Shown one piece after another: positions 36,789-45,795 of a DNA stretch of 64,000 nt. Within the stretch, counting starts at the first letter, position 1, and each line of letters opens with the position of its first letter. The DNA comes from Rosistilla ulvae (lineage in GTDB: Bacteria; Planctomycetota; Planctomycetia; Pirellulales; Pirellulaceae). Made by a program: the position numbers and the translations under genes. The DNA is taken from contig NZ_CP036261.1 in the NCBI RefSeq assembly GCF_007741475.1, positions 1,302,001-1,366,000 of the forward strand, given 5' to 3'. The notes below the pieces were generated by a model. It searched no databases and was not told where the DNA came from. It saw only the letters and a list, made by a program, of their open reading frames with translations.

Positions 36789-39269
36789 CTACAGAATGCC
36801 CATTGCGACCAGGCTGAAGCGGACGACGAGGCCGGCGACGACGACGCTGACCATGCTCATCAATTTGATCAGGATGTTCAGGCTGGGGCCGCTGGTATCT
36901 TTGAACGGATCGCCGACGGTATCGCCGACAACTGCCGCTTTGTGCGCCTCGCTCCCCTTGCCGCCATGCGCCCCGCTCTCGATGTATTTCTTGGCGTTAT
37001 CCCAAGAACCACCCGCGTTGGACATGAAGATCGCCAGACAGAACCCGCTAGTCAAACATCCCGCCAACAAACCGATCACGCCCGCCACGCCCAACACCAA
37101 TCCGATCACGATCGGCAACAACAACCCGATCAAGCTTGGCAACACCATCTCGCGCTGCGCCGCTTTGGTGCTGATCGCCACCGGCCGCTGGTAATCGGGT
37201 TTGACTTCGCCCGTCTTGATCCCCGGGTTCTCTTTCAATTGACGGCGGACTTCCAGGACCATCCCTTGAGCGGCGCGGCCGACAGCTTTCATCGTCATCG
37301 CACAGAACAGGAACGTCGCCATCGCACCCATGAACATCCCGACCAGGACGCGCGGATTCATCAGCGAGCCGTCGTAATAACGCATGAAGTCGCGGATCGT
37401 CGCGGTTCGCGTGGAGATCAGGTTTTCCTGAGTCGACGCGAGCAGAGGGGCACCGTTTTCGATTTGTGAGACTACCGCCGCGTCGATCCGCGCCGGCCCC
37501 GTCGACGTGTCGATCGCATTCCAGCCGTCCAGCGACGTCGGATCGAGCGATGTGGTTGGCATCAACAGCAGAGGGGTGATCTCTTCGCCCGCCTTTTCGA
37601 GTGCAAACGACGGTGCGATCTTATACAGACCATCTTCATCGATCTGGACCACTTCCGCCGTCGCCCAGCGATCGAAGCCGTCGCGGACTCCTTCGACATA
37701 CGCCGCCAACAACGCCAACGCCGTTAGCGCTGCCGAACCGATCGCAAAGCCTTTACCGGTGGCCGCCGTCGTGTTGCCCAAGCTGTCCAACGCGTCGGTC
37801 CGTTGGCGAACGGTTTCTTCCAGTCCCGCCATCTCCGCGTTGCCGCCGGCATTGTCAGCGATCGGTCCGTAGGCGTCAGTCGCCAGCGTGATCCCGAGCG
37901 TGCTGAGCATCCCGACCGCGGCGATGCCAACGCCGTACAGGCCCAGCGGGAAGTATTGAAAGTTGTTGAAGTGACCGCCACAGGCGAAGCCGTACGCGGC
38001 CAGCGTCGCAGCACAGACGATGATCACCGGCACCCAAACACTCATCATGCCGTCGGCGATGCCGCAGATGATCAGCGTCGCCGGCCCGGTCTCCGCTTGT
38101 TCGGCCAGCTTCCGCGTCGGTTGCTCTTCGTCGCTCGTCGCGTATTCGGTCCACTTGCCGATCAACCATCCAGCTCCCAGTCCCACGATGATGCTGACCG
38201 CCACGCCGGGCAACACGCCCCACAGCATGGTGCCGGGAATACGAGGCATCAGCCACAGACTGACCAACACCGCCGCGACGACGACCAAGGCGGCTGAAAA
38301 ATTGATACCGCGAGCCAACGCGTGCAGCAGTTGTGTTTGCGAAGTGTTTTCGCCGGTCCGGACACGATAGATGCCAGCGATCGACAACAGGATGCCGACG
38401 CCCGAGATCGCCATCGGCAACAACATCGCGTCCAACTGGGCCGATTCGACCGAGACCCCTTCGGGCATCAGCGCCGGATTGCTCATCGCCGCCACGCCGA
38501 GGGCCGATGCGGCCAGGATCGAACCACAATACGACTCATAGAGATCCGCTCCCATCCCCGCGACATCGCCGACGTTGTCGCCGACGTTATCGGCGATCGT
38601 GGCCGGATTTTGCGGCGAATCCTCTCGCATGTCCGATTCGACTTTGCCCACAAGGTCGGCTCCGACATCGGCCGCTTTGGTAAAGATTCCGCCGCCGACG
38701 CGAGCGAACAGCGCTTGCGCACTGGCTCCCATCCCGAAGCTGAGCATCGCGATCGAGATCTGTTGCAGCGACAGGGGATGCCCCAACATCGGGCAGATCC
38801 AATACAGGATCGCAAACCAGACGGTGATGTAGATCAGCCCCATTCCGACGACTGTCAGCCCCATCACCGCACCGCTGCGAAAGGCGATCTGCAAGCCTTG
38901 GTCTAAGGAATGGCGAGCCGCGGCGGCGGTCCGGCTGCTCGCCTGCGTCGCCGTCTTCATCCCAAACCAACCGCACAGCCCGGAGAAGAAGCCGCCGGTG
39001 ACAAACGCGATCGGCACAAATCCGCTCTGCAAACCGAAGCCGTATGCCGCCACCGACAGCAGCGCCGCGACAACAACAAAGACGATCGTGACCCAGCGGT
39101 ACTGTTGCTTCAGATAGGCGTCAGCCCCTTGGCGAACACTCTCTGCGATTTCTCGCATCAGATCGGTTCCTTCATCGGCCTCCATCATCGCGGTATAAAA
39201 CCGCCGCGCCCAAACGAGGGCTGCGATAGCCGATGCAAAACAAACCAACCATACAATGCCTGCGTTCAT
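36789..39269 (-). CDS. hppA: Membrane-bound ion-pumping pyrophosphatase
   Basis: An 826-residue integral membrane PPase that couples pyrophosphate hydrolysis to H+ or Na+ pumping. The catalytic blocks are intact: [16 protein letters not shown], then [37 protein letters not shown], and the C-terminal [38 protein letters not shown]. The cation-site segment reads [10 protein letters not shown], with Ala where K+-independent enzymes have Lys, so it should be K+-dependent. Pumped ion not determined. Length exceeds the usual 660-770 residues because of an inserted soluble segment at about residues 526-631. A strong AAAGGAAG ribosome site precedes the ATG. Confidence 0.94.
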   Translation of the reverse strand: MNAGIVWLVCFASAIAALVWARRFYTAMMEADEGTDLMREIAESVRQGADAYLKQQYRWVTIVFVVVAALLSVAAYGFGLQSGFVPIAFVTGGFFSGLCGWFGMKTATQASSRTAAAARHSLDQGLQIAFRSGAVMGLTVVGMGLIYITVWFAILYWICPMLGHPLSLQQISIAMLSFGMGASAQALFARVGGGIFTKAADVGADLVGKVESDMREDSPQNPATIADNVGDNVGDVAGMGADLYESYCGSILAASALGVAAMSNPALMPEGVSVESAQLDAMLLPMAISGVGILLSIAGIYRVRTGENTSQTQLLHALARGINFSAALVVVAAVLVSLWLMPRIPGTMLWGVLPGVAVSIIVGLGAGWLIGKWTEYATSDEEQPTRKLAEQAETGPATLIICGIADGMMSVWVPVIIVCAATLAAYGFACGGHFNNFQYFPLGLYGVGIAAVGMLSTLGITLATDAYGPIADNAGGNAEMAGLEETVRQRTDALDSLGNTTAATGKGFAIGSAALTALALLAAYVEGVRDGFDRWATAEVVQIDEDGLYKIAPSFALEKAGEEITPLLLMPTTSLDPTSLDGWNAIDTSTGPARIDAAVVSQIENGAPLLASTQENLISTRTATIRDFMRYYDGSLMNPRVLVGMFMGAMATFLFCAMTMKAVGRAAQGMVLEVRRQLKENPGIKTGEVKPDYQRPVAISTKAAQREMVLPSLIGLLLPIVIGLVLGVAGVIGLLAGCLTSGFCLAIFMSNAGGSWDNAKKYIESGAHGGKGSEAHKAAVVGDTVGDPFKDTSGPSLNILIKLMSMVSVVVAGLVVRFSLVAMGIL

Positions 39270-39802
39270 TGCTGACTTCCTTTGTCTCAGTTGTCTACGT
39301 GCTGGGGCAGCACGCCGCCGTGAAGCGATCTTGTGGGGAGGGGGATTGCGAGCGACGCAACGAAATCGACTGCTACCCCGCAGCTGCGAGGCCGTTGCGT
39401 TTGCCCCAAAATTTACCTCAGATTGAGTGGGCGTCGAGGGGGTGCTGAGACAGTTATGTCGCGGGAGGTGTCTTTAGTGGTGCTGCAGTGGGGTGGCGTG
39501 GCCCCTTGTTGCCTGGCCACTTCGCTTAATGGGGAACAACTCGGCGAATGAAAACTTTTGTGTTCGGCGAGGTTCACCGCGTTTATTGTACTAATGTTTC
39601 GAGGCGGATTGTTACCTAGCAAAGGTTTGCTACCTCAGGACAAATCACTGTTTGGGGTTAGGCACTCTTGATAACCCGCGATGCGTAAGCGAGGCACCGC
39701 GTGAATTCCTCGCTTACGCGTCGTGTTACCATTTTCAGAGACGCTCCAGTTCGAAGCAGTGAATAGCCCTGCAGCCCTGTGTCCGTGAGGGGCGTGCTGC
39801 GG
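39270..39802. other. Intergenic region upstream of hppA with a repeat-like hairpin
   Basis: About 530 bases. The hppA promoter lies at the left; no gene is supported. A stem-loop at 39683-39719 is listed separately. The middle (39400-39660) is featureless. Confidence 0.45.
39683..39719. repeat. 12-bp stem-loop (GCGTAAGCGAGG palindrome)
   Basis: GCGTAAGCGAGG at 39683-39694 and its exact complement CCTCGCTTACGC at 39708-39719 flank a 13-base loop; weaker pairing continues outward (GATAACCCGCG against CGTGTTACC). It lies downstream of the DUF1559 gene on the minus strand, at the end of the GspF operon, and could act as its terminator. The motif resembles short palindromes I associate with planctomycete intergenic repeats. 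Confidence 0.7.
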
Positions 39803-40693
39803 TTATTCCCAGCCTGTCAATTCGCCATCGCGACGGTTGCCATAGCGACGAAGCAGTTCTGGATCGATCGATTGGTTCAAGAACCGCGTCGAACCATCGG
39901 CGAAGGAAAACTGGGCGCCGCCGGGATGGCAGCTGCCGAAGCCCCCTACATATAAAGGCTCCTCCGACGGGGCGGGTTGCTCTTGATCGACCAATTGGTG
40001 CCGCGGGTTATACGCAGCGATCGGTGTTCCCGTGTTCCGCAGCGTCGCCCGCGTGCCAGAGGCCCAGCCGAGATCGTTGGCAAACGGCAACGATTCGCCC
40101 AATAGGATCGTCTGGGTGCTGCCGTCGGGAATCTGGCTGTAGCGGATCTCGCTGTTGAGGAACAGCAATCCGTTGTCGTTGGCATCGATCGGAGCTTCGA
40201 CGTCGTGGTGACATCCGGCGTAGTTGCCACTGACAATTTCTCCCGCTTCGGTTCTGCCGCCATAATTGTTGCCTGGATACGAGGGGCAATACATCGTCGC
40301 GATCCGTTGTTCGCGGGCCTCGCGATTGACCGCGGCGTACGCGCCGGCCGCCTGATCGAAGTGGTTGTACAACGCATGCTGTTCGATAAATGGCAAGATC
40401 TGCACGACCCAACTGATGTGTTGCCCCGATTCTGCGCTGCGGATTGGTCCATCCGGATTGATCACTCCCGACGGAAGATGTTCGGTGCTGAATTCATGAT
40501 GATGCATCGCCAAGCCCAGCTGCGTGAGGTTGTTCATGCATTGGCAGCGGCGAGCTGCTTCGCGAGCCGCTTGCACAGCCGGCAGCAGCAGCCCGACCAA
40601 GATGCCGATGATCGCGATCACGACCAACAGTTCGACCAGGGTGAAGCCGCGACGGCGGGCACCGCCGCGATAAAGATCTGACACTCGGTTCAT
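39803..40693 (-). CDS. DUF1559 pseudopilin-like protein, last gene of the GspF operon
   Basis: About 296 residues from the ATG at 40693 (upstream in-frame sequence is not protein-like). [18 protein letters not shown] is a textbook prepilin signal, followed by PAVQAAREAARRCQCMNNLTQLGLAMHHHE, the DUF1559 hallmark, and near the end FGSCHPGGAQFSFADGSTRFL. The gene lies 71 bases after the GspK-like gene, so it is the seventh and last member of the operon of three GspF-like and three minor-pseudopilin-like genes. This is direct context linking a DUF1559 protein to secretion-type assembly genes. A stem-loop follows at 39683-39719. Confidence 0.92.
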   Translation of the reverse strand: MNRVSDLYRGGARRRGFTLVELLVVIAIIGILVGLLLPAVQAAREAARRCQCMNNLTQLGLAMHHHEFSTEHLPSGVINPDGPIRSAESGQHISWVVQILPFIEQHALYNHFDQAAGAYAAVNREAREQRIATMYCPSYPGNNYGGRTEAGEIVSGNYAGCHHDVEAPIDANDNGLLFLNSEIRYSQIPDGSTQTILLGESLPFANDLGWASGTRATLRNTGTPIAAYNPRHQLVDQEQPAPSEEPLYVGGFGSCHPGGAQFSFADGSTRFLNQSIDPELLRRYGNRRDGELTGWE

Positions 40694-40764
40694 GATTGTT
40701 CTCGTGGTTGAAGGGGATTTGGATCGAGGGAGGATTTCAAAAGAAAAGGATGGGCTTGAACGAT

Positions 40765-41175
40765 TCATCGCGATCGGTTCGACGGCCAGGGGAATTCAAG
40801 ACGCGTCGAGCGTTGAGTTCGCGCCGAAAAATTGCTGTCGGGTTCGATGCTGGCAACGACATGCACCTGGGGCGCTTCAGCATCGCCGGAAACGTCGATC
40901 TTCACGACCGCATCGCCATCGTGTGGCATGCTGTTGGTTGGACGCCAGGTCTCCCCGCGATAGGTTCGGTCGCGCGTCCATTTCTCTGCCGCACGCAATA
41001 TCCCGGCATCCAGCAGCAATTCGGTCTGTCGCAGTTGCCGCATTCGCCCCGTTTCCCGGCGGCTGTGCAGGGCGCTATGCAACGTGCTGGCTGCCAGGGT
41101 GGTCGCGATCAACATGCAGACCAACATCGCAACCGCGATCGCGCCGCGGCGATGTTGGCATTTCAAAGCGTTCAT
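40765..41175 (-). CDS. Minor pseudopilin-like / GspK-like small protein
   Basis: A 136-residue protein with a basic N-terminus, RRGAIAVAMLVCMLIATTLAASTLHSALHSRRE, in which a helix follows RRG as in GspK and PilX. GspK proteins lack the Glu at +5, as here (IAVAM). The rest is helical then beta. Its ATG overlaps the stop of the preceding GspJ-like gene by four bases, so it is translationally coupled. It is far shorter than classical GspK (about 320 residues), lacking the large head domain; a role at the pseudopilus tip is therefore only a guess. Confidence 0.65.
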   Translation of the reverse strand: MNALKCQHRRGAIAVAMLVCMLIATTLAASTLHSALHSRRETGRMRQLRQTELLLDAGILRAAEKWTRDRTYRGETWRPTNSMPHDGDAVVKIDVSGDAEAPQVHVVASIEPDSNFSARTQRSTRLEFPWPSNRSR

Positions 41176-41774
41176 CGAGCTTGGTCTCCTGCGTCGGATG
41201 TCTCTTCCGCGTCGGGCGGGCTTGTGTCCCGATTGGGCAATTGTTGGTACAGCAGGCCGGGGACGGCCACGATTTGTCGGTCGGTTCGTTGCGGTACGCC
41301 CTGCAGGCCCGTGTCGCTGCGAACCACGATTCCCAGCCGCTGTGGCGCGTCGAGCATTTGCAGTTCGATGGTCGATCGGTCGTCCAGCAAAAACAGTTCG
41401 CGGTCTTGCTGTTTGCCGTCGTCCGCGGTGTGGCGTTGGATCTGGTTTTCATCGATTGCATAGACGACACGGCGGTTGTCGTCGATCGTCAGTTCCACCG
41501 TCTGACGATCTGTCAATTCAAAACCGCGACTGCGATGAACGTCGTTTCGAAACTGGCGGTCCAGTCGAACCAGGGTGCGATCTTGATCCGCCCTCCCCTG
41601 CCCCAATTTGGAAAAGGTCAGCGCCTGATGGACCACACCGATCGCCAACAGCATCAATACACTGCCGATCGACATCGCCATGATCAGTTCGATCAATGTG
41701 AAACCAGGGCGAACGATCGCGCTGCGGCGGCAGGTTGTATAGGCATGTTGGGATTGGACGGTTGGATTATTCAT
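41172..41774 (-). CDS. Prepilin-like protein, GspJ-like
   Basis: A 200-residue protein with prepilin signal RPGFTLIELIMAMSIGSVLMLLAIGVV (Gly before the cleavage site, Glu at +5) after a 22-residue leader. The body (ADQDRTLVRLDRQFRNDVHRSRGFELTD) resembles the GspJ/PulJ pattern, with a C-terminal Asp/Pro tail. It overlaps the upstream GspI-like gene by eight bases and the downstream gene by four. A prepilin peptidase must process it; none is in the window. Confidence 0.8.
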   Translation of the reverse strand: MNNPTVQSQHAYTTCRRSAIVRPGFTLIELIMAMSIGSVLMLLAIGVVHQALTFSKLGQGRADQDRTLVRLDRQFRNDVHRSRGFELTDRQTVELTIDDNRRVVYAIDENQIQRHTADDGKQQDRELFLLDDRSTIELQMLDAPQRLGIVVRSDTGLQGVPQRTDRQIVAVPGLLYQQLPNRDTSPPDAEETSDAGDQAR

Positions 41775-42198
41775 CGTGGGTCCCCCGGATCCATCCTGTC
41801 AGCGACAGAGGCTGCGCTGGCGTTTGTCGTTGCCAGTCGATTTGGATCGTTAAACGAACGCCATCGCCATCGCTCACTTCGACCGCCGTCAAACGGGCGT
41901 CGGGCAGCGCGGCTTGCGCGGCTGCCGATGGCTCCAACGACTCGATCTCCGCATTGCGTTGGTCCTCGGGAAGTGCGAGCAAGCGATCCAAGTGATTTGA
42001 GAGTTCGTCGAGCGCCAGTTGATGATGGCGCGTCTGCTGCCACAACCGTCCTGCGCTCAGCGACATCGGCGCAAACGTACCGATCAACGCGACAAGCAGC
42101 GTCGCGGAGACGACAAGTTCGATCATCGAACCACCGCCGCGTCGACAACCCCGCCGCGGCGGCGATTGGCAGCGATTGAAGGTGTGGCGAAAACACAT
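41767..42198 (-). CDS. Prepilin-like protein, GspI/H-like
   Basis: A 143-residue protein with signal RRGGGSMIELVVSATLLVALIGTFAP; the cleavage position GGG-SMIEL keeps Glu near +5. A helix continues to LDELSNHLDRLLALP, then a beta domain (ARLTAVEVSDGDGVRLTIQIDW) typical of minor pseudopilins. It follows the third GspF-like gene by 69 bases and overlaps the GspJ-like gene by eight, so it belongs to the same operon. Confidence 0.75.
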   Translation of the reverse strand: MCFRHTFNRCQSPPRRGCRRGGGSMIELVVSATLLVALIGTFAPMSLSAGRLWQQTRHHQLALDELSNHLDRLLALPEDQRNAEIESLEPSAAAQAALPDARLTAVEVSDGDGVRLTIQIDWQRQTPAQPLSLTGWIRGTHDE

Positions 42199-42267
42199 GA
42201 TCGTCGGAACTCCTAAATCAAATCTTCACAATGCAATCGAAAACAATGACGTCGACAAAACGTAAGC

Positions 42268-43428
42268 TCACGCCAAGATGAGGATGATTCCGCTAAGGAA
42301 CCCAAAAAACGCAAATCCAATCCAAGCCACGATCGCGGCCATCGCGAGCACGATCGCCGGTTGTAGCAGCGACAGCAGTAACGTGACGCGACGTCCAAAC
42401 TGACGTTGATGTCGATCGGCCAGACGGTGCATCAACCAGGCACGCGTCCTGTTGGATGTCGAACCGGCCAACGCCTGGGACTCATCGCGTTGTAATAGCC
42501 CGGCCACCGACAACGAACTCCACGGGTCGGATCCCTGCTCGACTTCGTTTCGGGCGAACAACAGTTTGGCTCGTACGTTGCGGTCGTAGTGGTGGCGTGC
42601 CAGCGTCGACAACGCACCTCCCAAAGGCCGGCCCGAGGCAACCGCTGGCGACAACAATCGCAGCAGCTCCGCCGAACGCAAACGAACGACCGGACGCAGC
42701 AGTCGCGAGGCCCAGACGCGTCGATAAAATCGTTGCATCACGCCCGATGTGACCAATCGTAGAGCGGCAAATCCCAGCAACACCCATAGCAAAAAAGTGC
42801 TTTCGAAGAAGCGACCTGCGGCGACCAAAGTCCGTATCGCCGCCGGGGGCTCCCATTCAAACTCGTTGGCGATTTGCAGCAGCGTTGAGAGGATCCTGAG
42901 GAATAGGAAACTGACGATCAAAAAGTACATCAACATCGATCCCGCCAGGTAAAACATGCTGTGACGAACTGTCGGGATCGCCCCTCCGTCGTCGGCAGGC
43001 GTTGCCAATAATTGATCGAATGTCTCCCGAAGCGTTCCCGATTGATAGCCAAACCGAATTGCGAGGACCATTTGGTCGCTGAGCGCATCGGGGGTCTGTT
43101 CCAACGCGTCGACAAGCGACGCTCCCGATTCTAGGCGGCGTGTCAGACGCAGCAAGCGGCGTCGATAGCGACCGTGATGTTCATCGGCCAAGTTTTCAAC
43201 CCACTGGGGCGTCGGCTGTCCTTCGCTGTGGGCGATGGCTAAGACGCGAAGCAGCGTTCGTTGCTTTGCCGCCAACGGTTCGTTGGCAATTCGCGACGAA
43301 AGTCGCCATCGCCGTCCAGGAAGGTTTCCACCGATTTCCAGGCGACCGATCGCCCGCAGCCCTCGTGCAAGCTTGCGGCCGGCACGATTTGCGGTGGGGA
43401 AGTTCTGTTCGTTGAATGGAAGTTTCAT
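42268..43428 (-). CDS. GspF-like inner-membrane protein, third copy (C)
   Basis: A 386-residue protein of the type II secretion/type IV pilus F family, which forms the inner-membrane platform around the assembly ATPase. Two GspF repeats are visible: LLRLTRRLESGASLVDALEQTP with a membrane segment near HSMFYLAGSMLMYFLIVSFLFL, and ELLRLLSPAVASGRPLGGALSTLARHH with hydrophobic helices near LLWVLLGFAALRL and the C-terminal LLSLLQPAIVLAMAAIVAWIGFAFFGFLSGIILILA. It is third of three divergent GspF genes in a row, 82 bases after copy B. Confidence 0.85.
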   Translation of the reverse strand: MKLPFNEQNFPTANRAGRKLARGLRAIGRLEIGGNLPGRRWRLSSRIANEPLAAKQRTLLRVLAIAHSEGQPTPQWVENLADEHHGRYRRRLLRLTRRLESGASLVDALEQTPDALSDQMVLAIRFGYQSGTLRETFDQLLATPADDGGAIPTVRHSMFYLAGSMLMYFLIVSFLFLRILSTLLQIANEFEWEPPAAIRTLVAAGRFFESTFLLWVLLGFAALRLVTSGVMQRFYRRVWASRLLRPVVRLRSAELLRLLSPAVASGRPLGGALSTLARHHYDRNVRAKLLFARNEVEQGSDPWSSLSVAGLLQRDESQALAGSTSNRTRAWLMHRLADRHQRQFGRRVTLLLSLLQPAIVLAMAAIVAWIGFAFFGFLSGIILILA

Positions 43429-43510
43429 CTACAAAACGCACTTGAATGGTTGCGTGAGCTGGCGGGGAATTGAACTTGGAAACGATTGGGGAAACGGCCG
43501 AGGAACGTTG

Positions 43511-44506
43511 TCACAACGCGACGATCAGCGAACCCCAAGGCATGAATAGAGCGACAACAACAAATATGACAATCGACGCGACGGCAACCAGTGCCAGCGG
43601 ACCGATCAACCATCGCAGCCAATCGATCCGTTGCGTGGCACGCTCGTGATACATCAGCGCCAGTTCGCGCAGCAGGCGAATGTTGGGAAGGCCCGCGTCG
43701 TTGGGGTGCAGGGCCAGCAGTAAGTTGGCTGGGAAATAGATGGTTGCGTTGATCTGAGTCCAGTCGGCGCTGGAGGTTTCCGCCGCCGTCGCCAACGATT
43801 CGAGTTCGCGTTGATACAGTGGATGTCCGCAGCCACGACCGCTGATCCGAAGCGCTTCGGGTGGCGACGCGCCGATGCTGATCAGTTCGGCGACCGATCC
43901 GATCGCTTGCGCCATCGCTTGCACTTTGCGCGTGCTCCCCTTGAGGCTGAAGAGTTGCGCGCACAGCGGACTTCGTAGCCACCAGCGGTAGATCGCGACG
44001 GCCGATGCAATCGCTGCTGCGGCGATCAACAACTGTTGCAACGGGGCTTGGATCAATCGGTCGGAGATTGCCACGGCGATCCGCGTCGGCAGAGGCTGAT
44101 TCAAGCCAAAATCGCGGTACATCGCTGCGAAGGTCGGGACAACAAACCAGCTCAACGCCAGCCCTACGATTCCCGTCAGTCCCAAGATCAACATCGGGTA
44201 CAGCAAACTCGCCCTCCGTTGCCGCTGCCGCTGTTGTTGCCGCATCGTTTGAGTAAATAGCGAATGGATCCGCTGTGGCGTTTCGGCGGGATTGAAACCG
44301 CCGACGATCACCGGCAACCAAGCCGCAGCTCGCGGATGTTGCAGCCACGCCTGGACATCGGTTTCATTGCGCAGCAGATCGATCAACTCATTCAGGTCGC
44401 GTTTGCCCCAGCCAGCAGACATCTCGTCGGCCATCGCGACCAGCGGCGGAATGAGAAGCTCGCGTCGAGCAAGCGTCGCTTCGATTTGATCATGAAACGT
44501 GGACAT
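43511..44506 (-). CDS. GspF-like inner-membrane protein, second copy (B)
   Basis: A 331-residue GspF-like protein. Hydrophobic segments are at LYPMLILGLTGIVGLALSWFVVPTF, LLIAAAAIASAVAIYRWWL and the C-terminal LIGPLALVAVASIVIFVVVALFMPWGSLIVAL, the classical GspF ending. The soluble repeat MAQAIGSVAELISIGASPPEALRISGR is typical. The N-terminal repeat is reduced, so it is more divergent than copies A and C. It begins four bases after the stop of copy A. Confidence 0.82.
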   Translation of the reverse strand: MSTFHDQIEATLARRELLIPPLVAMADEMSAGWGKRDLNELIDLLRNETDVQAWLQHPRAAAWLPVIVGGFNPAETPQRIHSLFTQTMRQQQRQRQRRASLLYPMLILGLTGIVGLALSWFVVPTFAAMYRDFGLNQPLPTRIAVAISDRLIQAPLQQLLIAAAAIASAVAIYRWWLRSPLCAQLFSLKGSTRKVQAMAQAIGSVAELISIGASPPEALRISGRGCGHPLYQRELESLATAAETSSADWTQINATIYFPANLLLALHPNDAGLPNIRLLRELALMYHERATQRIDWLRWLIGPLALVAVASIVIFVVVALFMPWGSLIVAL

Positions 44507-44510
44507 TGGG

Positions 44511-45566
44511 TTAATCGGCCACCTGGGTTGCGATTTTGTAAAGCAAGTCGATGTAGGGAAGCATCAGTCCAAGCGCGTATGCGAGCACCAACAGGCCGCC
44601 GATCCCACCGCTCAACACCATCGGTAACATCACACGCCAACGCCTTGCCTGATCTACCGCCGAATCGCTGTAGATCGCGGCAACTTGCCGCAACACCTGC
44701 GCCCGCGACTGGTTTTCCAGCCGACCGACCAATCCCCATCGCAGCATCGGCGGCAATGCCGCGATCGCTGGGTCATCCATTGGAACCTGTTGGCCGATCT
44801 CCTCCGCCGTGCTCAGGTAGACGTTGGCTGTAGCCAGGTCGCCATCGAGATCGTCGTTCTGTAGACGCAGCGGACCGACGCTCGCCAACGCTTGCCCGGT
44901 CGAATCGCCAGCGTCCAGCAAGGCCGCGACATGTCGGGCGTAGGCGGCGGTTTGAATCGACGTGAAATAGTGTCGCCCCCCAAGCAACCATCCGAACCGA
45001 GAACGCATGGGCCGCAACGACCACCAGGCGATGGCAGCAATCGTGACGATCGGCACCCCAGGCACCCAAATCGGCATCGCGTCGCGCAGCATCCCAACCA
45101 ATCGCAGGCTGCCGCTGATCGGTTGCCACAGTTGTTCGTATAGAGATTCCAGTTGCGGGGCGACAAACAAACATAATGAGATTAACCCCAGATAGACCAA
45201 CGCGAGGACGATCAACGGGCCAAGCATTGCGATCCCCATCTCGCCATGCAATTCGCGGCGAGCTGCGGCGGCATCGGACAACTGGTCGAAGACTTCGGTC
45301 GGTTGTTCGCACTGAATCCAAGTGCTCAACGCCGATCGATACGGTTTGGGTAGATCGGGGTCGCTGGCAATCGCTTCGGTGAGCTCGCCCTGCCGTTCGA
45401 TTCGCAATGCCAACCGGCGTTGGATTTGCGCCAGCTGCGCCGGAAGCTTGTGGGCAGGTCCGGCAAAACCGAGTTCCAGCGGCAAGCCCAGTCGCTGCAT
45501 GGCGAGCAGTTCGGTGTGGAAGTCGGCAATCTTGGAGAGCGAATCGATGGACATCGCATCGTGCAA
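44511..45566 (-). CDS. GspF-like inner-membrane protein, first copy (A)
   Basis: A 351-residue GspF-like protein, first gene of the operon. It starts FHTELLAMQRLGLPLELGF and has membrane segments at MLGPLIVLALVYLGLISLCLFVAPQL, VPGVPIVTIAAIAWWSL and MVLSGGIGGLLVLAYALGLMLPYIDLL, with the second repeat YARHVAALLDAGDSTGQALASVG. Known T2SS and pilus systems normally have a single GspF, so three distinct paralogues in line is unusual. The promoter should lie in 45567-45795, which it shares with the divergent antiporter gene. Confidence 0.84.
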   Translation of the reverse strand: MHDAMSIDSLSKIADFHTELLAMQRLGLPLELGFAGPAHKLPAQLAQIQRRLALRIERQGELTEAIASDPDLPKPYRSALSTWIQCEQPTEVFDQLSDAAAARRELHGEMGIAMLGPLIVLALVYLGLISLCLFVAPQLESLYEQLWQPISGSLRLVGMLRDAMPIWVPGVPIVTIAAIAWWSLRPMRSRFGWLLGGRHYFTSIQTAAYARHVAALLDAGDSTGQALASVGPLRLQNDDLDGDLATANVYLSTAEEIGQQVPMDDPAIAALPPMLRWGLVGRLENQSRAQVLRQVAAIYSDSAVDQARRWRVMLPMVLSGGIGGLLVLAYALGLMLPYIDLLYKIATQVAD

Positions 45567-45795
45567 AGAGAAGGATCGGGACCAGAGGTTTGGCTGTCTC
45601 TGTGATGCGCCGGTGGCGAAGATTTATCTAAACATTCACAAAAGCTCTCAGGCGAGAATGTTGGACTACCCCGACGCATTCGAAATTCTCAGCTGTCCCT
45701 TGCCGTCGCCCTGAGTTAACATTTGGTCTGACGAATGGTTGTCCGATGGCGACAACCGCAGTGGGAACGGACTTCCTGCAAGGCAACGAGGCTCG

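Noticed and set aside
36726-37469. 247-codon plus-strand frame in hppA
   Set aside because: Shadow of hppA; Gln/Asp/His-rich with no motif.
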